A stretch of DNA of 64,000 bases from Klebsiella pneumoniae (lineage in GTDB: Bacteria; Pseudomonadota; Gammaproteobacteria; Pseudomonadales; UBA5518). Made by a program: the position numbers and the translations under genes. Below the pieces are notes generated by a model, which was not told the DNA's origin, searched no databases, and saw only the letters and a list, made by a program, of their open reading frames with translations. Of the stretch, positions 35,737 through 44,007 are shown in pieces. How positions within the stretch are numbered: position 1 is the stretch's first letter; each line of letters begins with the position of its first letter. Location: positions 62,001 to 126,000 of the forward strand of contig CAMAXE010000001.1 of assembly GCA_945862145.1 (NCBI GenBank), in the 5' to 3' direction.

Positions 35737-36821
35737 GCGTGGAAGACCTTCAGTCCCTGCTCGATCGCGAGGCCTGCGATCGCGGCGGCTCTGGCGATGC
35801 ACCGTCAGCCGACACGCTGGTGGTGCTGTGCCGGTCGGGTTTCGAGGCCGAGTGCATCGCCGAACTCGGCTCTTCCTGTGCGGACGGCGCCACCACCGGT
35901 AGCGGCTGGGTGACTGTCCCGGCGGGGCCCCGTGCGGGCGAGGAAGCGGCCCTTCGATTGTCACGATTTCGCGGTCTGGCCTTTGCCCGCGACCGGTTTC
36001 TGGGGAGTGCTTTCCGGATTGCGGACCCCTCGGACCGGATCAGCCCGCTGCTTTCGCTCGCGGCGGCGCGCGGCCCGTTCGGTACCGTGTGGCTGCAGCA
36101 CGCAGATACCGAGGACGGGCGCTCGGTGGGGCGTCTGTGCCAGCGGTTGCAGGCCCGCTTCGAGGGCGGACTCGGCAAGGCGGGGTTGCTGCGTGGCGCC
36201 TCGCCGAGGCGTTTGCATGTCCTGTTCGTCGACGGCACGCACGGGTTCATAGGCGTTTCGGATGCGCGCAATGGGGCGTGCTGGTCGATGGGCATTCCAC
36301 GCCTGCGCATGGCCGGTGCGCCGAGTCGTTCGGCCTCCAAGCTCGAGGAGGCGCTGCTGTGGTTTCTCGGCGATGACCCCAAGGGGTTGCTCGCGCCCGG
36401 GATGAGCGCGGTGGATCTGGGCGCCGCACCGGGTGGATGGACCTGGGTGCTTGCCCGGCGCGGTTTGCGTGTCTCGGCCGTGGATCATGGCCACCTCTCG
36501 GCGGCGGCGCTGGATGCGGGCTCGGTCAACTACGTGAGCGGGGACGCCTTCACCTACAGGCCCCAGCGCCCGGTCGACTGGATGGTCTGCGATGTCGTCG
36601 ACAAGCCAGCGCGCACCGCAGCGCTGGTGCAGCGGTGGCTGCAGCAGCGGTGGTGCCGCCGCACGGTGTTCAACCTGAAACTCCCGATGAAGCAACGGCA
36701 CGCCGAACTGCAGCGCATCCTCGCGCGCCTGGTGCAGGATCTGGGGCCGGGCCTGCGCCTGGAGGCCCGTCAGCTCTACCACGACCGCGAGGAAGTCACG
36801 GTTTTCGCCAGGCTGGGCTGA
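35733..36821 (+). CDS. rlmM: 23S rRNA (cytidine-2498-2'-O)-methyltransferase RlmM
   Basis: The 362-residue protein has an N-terminal THUMP-like part beginning LVVLCRSGFEAECIAELGS and a SAM domain with DLGAAPGGWTWVL near residue 228. The K-D-K-E tetrad region includes MVCDVVDKPARTA and VFNLKLPMKQRHAEL. It methylates C2498 of 23S rRNA. Compared with the E. coli protein it has about 28 extra residues at the N-terminus; the ATG at 35733 overlaps the mscK stop, so translational coupling rather than a later start is likely. Confidence 0.93.
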   Translation: MSVEDLQSLLDREACDRGGSGDAPSADTLVVLCRSGFEAECIAELGSSCADGATTGSGWVTVPAGPRAGEEAALRLSRFRGLAFARDRFLGSAFRIADPSDRISPLLSLAAARGPFGTVWLQHADTEDGRSVGRLCQRLQARFEGGLGKAGLLRGASPRRLHVLFVDGTHGFIGVSDARNGACWSMGIPRLRMAGAPSRSASKLEEALLWFLGDDPKGLLAPGMSAVDLGAAPGGWTWVLARRGLRVSAVDHGHLSAAALDAGSVNYVSGDAFTYRPQRPVDWMVCDVVDKPARTAALVQRWLQQRWCRRTVFNLKLPMKQRHAELQRILARLVQDLGPGLRLEARQLYHDREEVTVFARLG

Positions 36822-36891
36822 TGCGCGTTGCGCCGCTGCGCCGGGCTCGGGGATACTGCCGACCCCGAAATTTTCTCTGAGGCAAGCTTCG

Positions 36892-37377
36892 ATGAGCATC
36901 GTCCGCGACAGCGTGGTTCGTTTCCACTACCGCCTGAGCAGCGAGGATGGCGTGGAGATCGAGAACTCGTACGAGAAGAACGAGCCGGTTACCTATTTGC
37001 AAGGCCACGGGAGCATCCTGCCGGCGCTCGAGCAGCAGCTCGAGGGACGTGGGCCGGGCGACACCTTCTCGGCGCTGCTCTGCGCAGCGGACGCCTACGG
37101 GGAGCGTGATGAGACGGCGGTCATGCGGATCCCGCTGAAAAACCTGGAGCATCGCGGCAAACTCGAGCCGGGGATGATCGCCGGTGTCCAGACCAACCAC
37201 GGCATGCGCCAGGTGCGCGTGCTGAAGGTCGGCAAGTTCAATGCTGATGTCGACGCCAATCACCCCCTGGCGGGCCAGGCGCTTGGGTTTGCCATTGAGA
37301 TCCTCGACGTGCGCGAGGCGACGGAGGAGGAGATCTCCCACGGTCATGTGCACGGCGATGGTGGCCACCACCACTGA
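36892..37377 (+). CDS. slyD: FKBP-type peptidyl-prolyl isomerase SlyD
   Basis: The 161-residue protein has the SlyD layout: FKBP strands beginning VVRFHYRLSSEDGVEIENSY, an inserted-in-flap chaperone domain (about 70-125), and DVREATEEE closing the FKBP half. The C-terminus is His-rich (HGHVHGDGGHHH), a metal-binding tail shorter than in E. coli. It assists folding and handles nickel or other metals. It stands alone between rlmM and a convergent GNAT-C39 gene. Confidence 0.94.
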   Translation: MSIVRDSVVRFHYRLSSEDGVEIENSYEKNEPVTYLQGHGSILPALEQQLEGRGPGDTFSALLCAADAYGERDETAVMRIPLKNLEHRGKLEPGMIAGVQTNHGMRQVRVLKVGKFNADVDANHPLAGQALGFAIEILDVREATEEEISHGHVHGDGGHHH

Positions 37378-37404
37378 GGGCGCTCCTGCGGGCTTGCCTT
37401 CCGA

Positions 37405-38571
37405 TCAGGCGGGCGTTCGGGTTCGCCGCCGTTTCTGCGGTGCGCAGATCAGCAGTGCCGCCCGCGTCGCCCATTGTCCGAAGCGCGCCATCCGCGTGAA
37501 GGCGCTGCGGTCAATGGGCAGGTTCTGTTTGTCCGTCTCGGTCTCTTCGCGGTCCCGCTTTATCTCGGGGTCGTGGATGTAGACGAAGTCCTCGTCGATC
37601 GCAGCAACCACGACCCAGTGGGGCGCCTTCTCCTGAGTAAGTTGCCAGGAGCTGATCAGCACCACCGGCACCTTGCGTGCGGCGAGTGCACGCTCCATCG
37701 AGGCGACCGTGAGCGGGCGGTGATCCACCGGTATCTGCGCCGCCTCCACCTGCTGGCGATAGTCCTCGTGGACCACACTCAGCACCTGCTTCTTGCGCTC
37801 GTCACGCACCCCGTCCAGGAACAGGACACCGTCGTCGTTAAGAAACATTTCCACACCGAAACCGCGGTGATGGGCCGCCAGGGCGAGGCCCTGCGGGCCG
37901 CAGCCGCCATGGCCGGAGGTCATGTAGATCGTTGTGGCCTCGCGCCAGATCCGCAACTCCTCGCGCTGGTCGGCGGGAAGCGGCCCGCCCACGGCGTTCA
38001 TTGCCATCATCAGGCACGCCGGGCCGCAGGTGAACGGTGTGCTCTGGCTGTAATACGGAATGAAGAAATCGGAGCGGCTGCCCGTGTAGAAGCGGATGCG
38101 TTTCTCGAGTCGCAGGGCTTCGGCGCCGTCCTCGTAGTAGTCGGGTATGGCATCGAACACCCGGTAGCCGAGGCGTCGGTACAGCCGGATCGCCGTCTCG
38201 TTGTCGCGGCGCACCTCGAGACGCACATAGGCGGAGCCGGCGCTGCGAACGGCGTCTTCGCCCGCCCGGATCAACTGCTCGGCAAGGCCTCGCCCGCGAC
38301 TCGCCGGGTCGACGCAGATCGAGTAGATGCGGGCGAGGCGCGTACCTTGGCGCCGCAGTAGCAGGATGTAACCCAGAACTGCTCTGTCCTCGACTACCAG
38401 CAGGTGATCGTTGCTGCCGTGGAGGAAGCGGCGAAAGCTGCGGCGACTGATGCGGTCGGTCTGGAAGGCCTGCTCTTCCAGCCGGACGAGCGCGTCGAGA
38501 TCCTGCAGGCCGGCCGCCCGGATCAGGGTGCTGGCGACGGATATGCTGTCAAGGCCGTCCGCGGGTTCCAT
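37405..38571 (-). CDS. GNAT acetyltransferase fused to C39-like cysteine peptidase
   Basis: The 388-residue protein fuses two domains. Residues 15-150 form a GNAT fold with the acetyl-CoA loop SRGRGLAEQL (91-100). Residues 165-345 form a papain-like C39 domain with Gln176, Cys182 (FTCGPA), His318 (PHWVV) and Asp334 (YIHDPE) in the expected catalytic order. No ABC transporter accompanies it. It is divergent from a RimK-like ATP-grasp ligase 110 bp away. Such pairs appear in published surveys of peptide-modifying amidoligase neighbourhoods, where they may tag and trim peptides. Substrate is unknown. Confidence 0.85.
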   Translation of the reverse strand: MEPADGLDSISVASTLIRAAGLQDLDALVRLEEQAFQTDRISRRSFRRFLHGSNDHLLVVEDRAVLGYILLLRRQGTRLARIYSICVDPASRGRGLAEQLIRAGEDAVRSAGSAYVRLEVRRDNETAIRLYRRLGYRVFDAIPDYYEDGAEALRLEKRIRFYTGSRSDFFIPYYSQSTPFTCGPACLMMAMNAVGGPLPADQREELRIWREATTIYMTSGHGGCGPQGLALAAHHRGFGVEMFLNDDGVLFLDGVRDERKKQVLSVVHEDYRQQVEAAQIPVDHRPLTVASMERALAARKVPVVLISSWQLTQEKAPHWVVVAAIDEDFVYIHDPEIKRDREETETDKQNLPIDRSAFTRMARFGQWATRAALLICAPQKRRRTRTPA

Positions 38572-38681
38572 GCACGGAGTGTAGCCGGGATCACCCGCGG
38601 GCGGGTTGGCGCGAGGTGCCGCAAATCCGTGCCTCTGCTACCATTCCGGCGTCAAACCTTGGCGAGGCGCGGGGCGGTCAG

Positions 38682-40163
38682 GTGCTCAAAATCGTGGTGG
38701 ATGATCCCTCGGACTGGAGTCCGTTCTATCCGAGCGAACACGTCATTTCTTTCGCCGATTACCTGACCCTGCCCGAGGACAGCTTCCGCCAGCCCTTGCG
38801 GGTGATCAATCTCTGCAAGAGCGAACGCTACCTTTCCCGGGGTTACTACTGTTCGCTGCTTGCCGAGGCGCGGGGTCACCGGGTGCTCCCAGGCGTTGCG
38901 ACGCTGAACATCCTGCGCAACCGCAAGCTTTTCCTGCTTGAATTCGATGACCTCGAGGAGCGCATTGACGAACTCCTGCGCGAGCACCCGCTGGCGAAAG
39001 GCGAGGAGTTCAAGGTCCTGAGCTACTTCGGACGTGTGAAGGAACAGGCCCTGTCGCCACTGGCGCGGGATCTCTTCGAGCGATTTGCCTGCCCCATCCT
39101 CGCGATCGAATTCCGCAAGCGGGCGCGCTGGGAAATCGGCTCGCTGGAGCCGCTTGCGCCCTCACAGCTCGATCCCGAGCAGCAGACCGTGTTCGCCGAG
39201 GCGCTGGAGCGTTACAGCCGGGCGGTGTGGCGCCGGCCGCGCGAACGCACGCGCTACCGGTATGACATGGCGATCCTCGTCGACCCGGAAGACCCGCTGC
39301 CGCCCAGCAACCCGCGTGCGCTCAAGTACTTCATGAAAGCGGGCATGAAGCTCGGCATCGCGGTGAATCTCATCAAGCGCACGGATTTCGGCCGGCTCCA
39401 GGAGTACGACGCGCTCTTCATCCGCGCGACCACGGCCATTGACCACTTCAGCTACCGCTTTGCACAGAAGGCGGAGTCCGAGGGCATGGTTGTCATCGAC
39501 GATCCCACCTCGATCCTGCGCTGCACCAACAAGGTGTTTCTCGCCGACCTGCTCAAACGGCGCAAGGTGCCACAGCCAGACACGCGCATCCTGATCCGCC
39601 AGCCGCAGGACAAGCTGATGGCCTCCCTCGCCGGGCTAGGCTTTCCGCTCGTCCTGAAAATCCCCGACGGCTCGTTTTCCAAAGGCGTGGTCAAAGTCTC
39701 CACCGAGGACGAGCTCGTGGAGACCCTGCGGGATCTTTTCCGCAAGTCTGCGCTGGTGCTGGCGCAGGAATATCTCTACACGGAGTACGACTGGCGCATC
39801 GGGGTGCTGAATAACCGGGCGATCTATGCCTGCAAGTACTTCATGGTGCGTGACCATTGGCAGATCTACCGTTACGGCGGATCGGGCGGGGTCGACAGCG
39901 GGCACTTCCAGACGATGCCGACGCACGAGGCGCCCCGGGCGGTGATCGAGGCGGCACTGCGCGCGACTCGCACCATCGGCAACGGCCTTTACGGGGTCGA
40001 TATAAAACAAAGTGGCGAGCGGGTCGCGGTGATCGAGGTTAACGATAACCCCAGCATCGAGGCCGGCGTGGAGGATGAATACCTGGGCGTTGACCTCTAC
40101 TACCTGATCATGGAGGATTTCCTGCGCCGGCTCGACGAGCAGCGCGCCAACCGCCCACGTTGA
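38682..40163 (+). CDS. RimK-like ATP-grasp ligase with N-terminal RLAN-type domain
   Basis: I start at GTG 38682 (VLKIVVDDPSDW), where family homology begins, giving 493 residues; an ATG at 38616 would add 22 weakly placed residues. The N-terminal half (to about 185) carries FPYPSEHVISFADYL-like conserved text and RYLSRGYYCSLLAEARGHRVLP. The C-terminal half (about 200-490) is RimK-type ATP-grasp: SEGMVVIDDPTSILRCTNK, FPLVLKIPDGSFSKGVVKV, and the metal site VIEVNDNPSIEAG. It should add amino acids to a carboxylate on a peptide or protein. It is paired with the divergent GNAT-C39 gene. Confidence 0.88.
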   Translation: MLKIVVDDPSDWSPFYPSEHVISFADYLTLPEDSFRQPLRVINLCKSERYLSRGYYCSLLAEARGHRVLPGVATLNILRNRKLFLLEFDDLEERIDELLREHPLAKGEEFKVLSYFGRVKEQALSPLARDLFERFACPILAIEFRKRARWEIGSLEPLAPSQLDPEQQTVFAEALERYSRAVWRRPRERTRYRYDMAILVDPEDPLPPSNPRALKYFMKAGMKLGIAVNLIKRTDFGRLQEYDALFIRATTAIDHFSYRFAQKAESEGMVVIDDPTSILRCTNKVFLADLLKRRKVPQPDTRILIRQPQDKLMASLAGLGFPLVLKIPDGSFSKGVVKVSTEDELVETLRDLFRKSALVLAQEYLYTEYDWRIGVLNNRAIYACKYFMVRDHWQIYRYGGSGGVDSGHFQTMPTHEAPRAVIEAALRATRTIGNGLYGVDIKQSGERVAVIEVNDNPSIEAGVEDEYLGVDLYYLIMEDFLRRLDEQRANRPR

Positions 40164-40223
40164 GGTCTTCGAAGCGTGCGCCGCTTGTGACACACACCCG
40201 ATAATGTTTTTTGGAGCTCGATC

Positions 40224-42338
40224 ATGCATACATGGCAGTTTTCCCGCGCTGGTGGTTTCTCGCAGGTGATGTTGGATCGCGGCGCCGATTTCGCCGCGCT
40301 AGCCGGCCTTGATCAGAAACTCTGGGTCGCTCTGGCCTGCCCGGTTGACGGGGTGGAGTTCGACCCGCACACACTCGCCCTTCTCGATGGCGATGGCGAC
40401 GCCCGCATTCGTGCCCCGGAATTACTGGCGGCGATCGCGTGGACACTCGCGCGCCTGGCCTCGCCGGACGAGCTTCTGGCGGACTCGCCGGCACTGCCGC
40501 TCGCTGCGATCGACACCACACAGCCGGCCGGAGCCACGCTGGAGGCGGCGGCGCGTCGCGTACTGCGGGAGATGGGTCGAGAGGGCGAATCTGCCCTTGA
40601 CCTTGACAGCGCTCTTGGGGCGGCCGAATTGCTCGCCGGCAAACCCTTGAATGGCGACGGCATCGTCACGCCTGCTTCGACCGGGGAGGCGGCGCTGCGA
40701 GCGCTCATCGAGACCGCGATCGCCGCGGGCTTCGGTACGACTGATCGCAGTGGTGAGCCGGGCCTGGCGGCCGACGGACTCGCAGCCTTCCAGACCGCCG
40801 CCGAGGCCGTGCTGTTGTGGCGCGCTGCGGCCACTCCCGAGCCTGCGGCCAGCGCTGCGGCTGTGGCTGCGGTCGATGCGGTCGGGGCCAAGGTTGACGA
40901 CTTTTTCGCCCGTTGCGCGTTGGCGCGATTCGACGCCCGCGCCGAGGCTGCACTCAACCGGGAAGAGGGCGCCTGGCTCGCGCTCGCAGCGCGTGATCTC
41001 GGCATCGATACCGACGAAATACGCAGCTTCCCGCTGGCGAGGGTCACGGCTGGTGGCGATCTGCCGCTCACGGGCTCGCTGAACCCGGCATGGGCAGGTG
41101 CCGTCGCCACCCTCGCCAGTGACGCGATAACGCCGCTCCTCGGCGCTCGTGCGAGTCTTGCCGAAGCCGATTGGCGCAGCCTTCTCGCCGGACTGGAGGC
41201 CTTCCGCACATGGGTGTCGGGGAACCCCTGCCCGGCACTCGACGGGGCGAGCGATGCCGATCTGCAGGCCGCGGTGACTCCTTCGCAGCGGACGGCGATG
41301 GACATGCTCATCGCCGCTGATCTCGAACTCGCGCCCGCCTACGATGCCCTCACGGATCTGGTGCGACTGATTCGGTTGCGCCGTGATCTTGCTGGCTTCT
41401 GCCGAAATTTCGTCAATTTCCAGGATTTCTACGACACTGACACGCCGGCCACTTTCCAGTGCGGAACACTTTTCATCGACCAGCGTAGCTGCAGCCTGTG
41501 CCTTCGCGTGGTGGATGCAGGGAGGCATGCGGCGCTGGCAGGCCTGGCGGGCGCCTATCTGCTCTACTGCAATCTCAGCCGTCCGGGAGGCGAGAGTATG
41601 CAGATCGTGGCAGCCGTCACCGACGGCGATGCCGAGAACCTGCTGGTCGGTCGCAACGGTATTTTCTATGACCGCGCCGGGCGCGATTGGGATGCCACGA
41701 TCACCCGGATCGTCGACAACCCCATCAGCGTGCGTCAGGCCTTCTGGACGCCGTACCGGAAAGTCGCCCGTTTCATCGAGGAGCAGGTGGCCAAGCGTGC
41801 GGCCTCTGCCGACTCTGCAGCGGCCGACAAGTTGCAAACCACCGTGGTGACGCTGCCTGCCGAGGCAGCGGCGCCGCCGGCAGTCGGTGCTCCACCGCCA
41901 CCAGCGCGTCGCATCGATGTCGGCACCGTTGCGGCTCTCGGCGTTGCGCTGGGATCGATCGGTACCGCCTTCGGCTATTTCCTCAAAACCATCGCCGACA
42001 TCAAGGCCTGGCAGTTCCCGTTGGCCATTGCCGGCATCCTGCTCGCGATCTCGGGACCCGCGATGATCCTGGCATGGTTGAAGCTGCGCAGGCGCAATAT
42101 CGCCCCCCTGCTCGATGCCAGCGGTTGGGCGGTGAACGGGCGGGCCCTGGTGAACGTGCCCTTTGGGGCCACGCTGACGACGCTGGCCACGCTGCCCGTG
42201 GGTGCGAGTGCGGGTGGGGACCGTTACGCGGTAAAGGGATCGGTGTCGGGGCGTCTTGCAGTGCTGGCTTTCATCGTCTGGTGGGCGTATGCCTTCCTGA
42301 GCGATCAGGGTTATCTGCAGGCCTTGCTCGCGCGCTGA
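40224..42338 (+). CDS. large membrane protein of unknown function with EF-hand loop
   Basis: The 704-residue protein has no family I recognise. Residues 55-66 form a canonical EF-hand calcium loop (Asp55, Asp57, Asp59, Ile62, Glu66). The long Ala-rich middle is followed by a conserved-looking NFVNFQDFYD and CSLCLRVVDAG near residue 405-435. Three hydrophobic segments lie near the C-terminus (about 575-592, 597-615 and 675-695), the first two separated by DIKAWQ. It seems to be a large cytoplasmic or periplasmic body anchored at the C-terminus. It stands 60 bp after the ATP-grasp gene and 50 bp before the barrel gene, on the same strand, so it could belong to either group. Confidence 0.8.
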   Translation: MHTWQFSRAGGFSQVMLDRGADFAALAGLDQKLWVALACPVDGVEFDPHTLALLDGDGDARIRAPELLAAIAWTLARLASPDELLADSPALPLAAIDTTQPAGATLEAAARRVLREMGREGESALDLDSALGAAELLAGKPLNGDGIVTPASTGEAALRALIETAIAAGFGTTDRSGEPGLAADGLAAFQTAAEAVLLWRAAATPEPAASAAAVAAVDAVGAKVDDFFARCALARFDARAEAALNREEGAWLALAARDLGIDTDEIRSFPLARVTAGGDLPLTGSLNPAWAGAVATLASDAITPLLGARASLAEADWRSLLAGLEAFRTWVSGNPCPALDGASDADLQAAVTPSQRTAMDMLIAADLELAPAYDALTDLVRLIRLRRDLAGFCRNFVNFQDFYDTDTPATFQCGTLFIDQRSCSLCLRVVDAGRHAALAGLAGAYLLYCNLSRPGGESMQIVAAVTDGDAENLLVGRNGIFYDRAGRDWDATITRIVDNPISVRQAFWTPYRKVARFIEEQVAKRAASADSAAADKLQTTVVTLPAEAAAPPAVGAPPPPARRIDVGTVAALGVALGSIGTAFGYFLKTIADIKAWQFPLAIAGILLAISGPAMILAWLKLRRRNIAPLLDASGWAVNGRALVNVPFGATLTTLATLPVGASAGGDRYAVKGSVSGRLAVLAFIVWWAYAFLSDQGYLQALLAR

Positions 42339-42388
42339 ATGCCACCCGCGCCTTGTCCGGTGAGCGTCAGTATTCTTGGGTTTCGGCT

Positions 42389-43315
42389 ATGAGGGAGCAG
42401 ACTGTGTTTCGCCAATGCGTCTGCGGCTTCGCTGTCTGGCTGCTCTTTTGCGTTGGGCCGAGCGTGGCCCGGGCGAGCGTGTTCGCGGATCTCGAGGTGC
42501 AGGCAAGCCGCGATGACAACGTAGGCCGTGCCGCAAAAAGCGGCGATGTACGCAATGACGCGTCCGTGCAGGTCGCCGGCCGGGTGGGGCGCGCGGTGGA
42601 ACTGGCTACGGGCACCTCCCTCTCCGTGGCGGTGCTCGCGCGCGCCGTCGAGTTCCAGCGCTTCTCCGATTTGAGCGAAACGGCAGCCGGCTTGTCGGCA
42701 TCACTGCGACATAAATTCGGCCTGGGCCCCGAAGCGCCGTGGATGAGCCTCGTGATCGATGGCGAGCGCATCGATTCGGACAGCTATATCCGCGACGGCT
42801 CACGCTATGGCGTCACGCTCCGCGCTGGCAAGAGGGTTGGTGAACGCTGGAGCCTTTCGACGGCGCTGCGTCAGGACGTTCGGGAGGGTGACGAGGACGA
42901 CCAGCATCTCCCCGCTAACCGCCCCACGTTCCCCGGTGTTGTGGGCAGCCGCCGGGGCGATGTCTTCGATTTCGAGGGCAGGGAGGTTGAACTGGCGGCG
43001 GACTATCTGCTGGACACTGGTGTGCTGATACTCGGTTCGTACCGGCTGCGTGGCGGCGATGTTGTGTCTTCAGGACGCCCCGATGCCGATATCGTGGGTG
43101 CCGCGAAGGCTATCACGGCGGACGCGGCATTCGGGCCGGGTCGGTCTGCGTACCGCCTCGATGCGCTCACGCACACGGCGGTCCTTGGTATCAGTTATCC
43201 GCTGGCTGACACCACTGCTCTCGAGCTTGATTGGGAGTACCAGTTGAGCGATGCCGATAGCGGCATACGCTACGACAAGAACCTGCTGCGTCTGCGCTTC
43301 ATGTGGAGTTATTGA
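42389..43315 (+). CDS. outer-membrane beta-barrel-like protein
   Basis: From the ATG at 42389 the 308-residue product has a signal peptide (cleavage after VARAS-like site, about residue 28). The rest alternates hydrophobic and polar residues in short strands (LEVQASRDDNVGR, SVAVLARAVEF, YGVTLRAGKR, LILGSYRLRGGD) and ends LRLRFMWSY with the terminal aromatic typical of outer-membrane barrels. About a dozen strands are plausible. No solute is indicated. It begins a tight run: the cupredoxin start is 5 bp past its stop. Confidence 0.75.
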   Translation: MREQTVFRQCVCGFAVWLLFCVGPSVARASVFADLEVQASRDDNVGRAAKSGDVRNDASVQVAGRVGRAVELATGTSLSVAVLARAVEFQRFSDLSETAAGLSASLRHKFGLGPEAPWMSLVIDGERIDSDSYIRDGSRYGVTLRAGKRVGERWSLSTALRQDVREGDEDDQHLPANRPTFPGVVGSRRGDVFDFEGREVELAADYLLDTGVLILGSYRLRGGDVVSSGRPDADIVGAAKAITADAAFGPGRSAYRLDALTHTAVLGISYPLADTTALELDWEYQLSDADSGIRYDKNLLRLRFMWSY

Positions 43316-43320
43316 TTGCC

Positions 43321-43995
43321 ATGACAAGCCGCGCGCGGGTAAGGGCTTGGGTGGCGTCGCTGTTCGTTCTGGCAGTGCTGCAAGGGCACACATCTGCTGT
43401 GGACGCGGCCTCGTTGTCAGTGTCGGTGAGCGATCCGGCGGGCGAGCCGGTTGAGGGGGCAGTGGTGTTTCTGGAGGCCACTGGCCGCCAGCCCGCGCCG
43501 GCGTTTGCCCAGGCAAAGTGGGTGATGGACCAGATCGACAAGCGCTTCGTGCCACGGATCCTGGTGGTCCCCGTGGGTGCGTCGGTGCGCTTTCCCAATA
43601 GCGACAACATCCGGCATCACGTCTACTCCTTTTCGGATGCCTTGCGTTTCGAACTGCCGCTCTATGCGGGAACGCCTGCAGAGCCCGTGCGGTTTCCCCA
43701 GGCTGGCGTGGTGACGCTGGGCTGCAATATCCACGACTGGATGCGCGGTTATATCGTTGTCGTGCCCACCGCGTTGTTCGCGCTGACTGGCGCCGATGGC
43801 ATCGCGCGTATCGAGACCGTGCCGGCGGGCCCTTGGCGCGTGATGGGCTGGCACCCCGATGTCGCCGGCCAGAGCCCCGCATCGGGGCCTGAGGTCAAGG
43901 CCGCAGATGCGGACATGACGGCCGCCGTGACTCTTGAGCTCAAGCGCAAGCTGCAGCTCCGCCGCGCACCTGCCGCGCGCGCCGACCGGTACTGA
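43321..43995 (+). CDS. cupredoxin-like (methylamine-utilization-type) secreted protein
   Basis: The 224-residue protein starts at ATG 43321 with a signal peptide and begins the mature fold near SLSVSVSDPAGEPVEGAVVFLEA. Type-1 copper ligands are in place: His99 or His100 (IRHHVYSF), Cys135, His138 and Met141 (GCNIHDWM). This Cys-x2-His-x2-Met order matches plastocyanin-like proteins listed as methylamine utilization proteins. A C-terminal carboxypeptidase-regulatory-like tail follows. It is likely a periplasmic copper electron carrier or copper-dependent sensor, encoded between the barrel and a sensor cyclase. Confidence 0.85.
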   Translation: MTSRARVRAWVASLFVLAVLQGHTSAVDAASLSVSVSDPAGEPVEGAVVFLEATGRQPAPAFAQAKWVMDQIDKRFVPRILVVPVGASVRFPNSDNIRHHVYSFSDALRFELPLYAGTPAEPVRFPQAGVVTLGCNIHDWMRGYIVVVPTALFALTGADGIARIETVPAGPWRVMGWHPDVAGQSPASGPEVKAADADMTAAVTLELKRKLQLRRAPAARADRY

Positions 43996-44007
43996 GTCCT
44001 GAACCCC

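Noticed and set aside
41687-42388. long N-terminal extension of the barrel protein frame
   Set aside because: It overlaps the 40224-42338 gene and has no family pattern; the signal peptide begins at the ATG at 42389.
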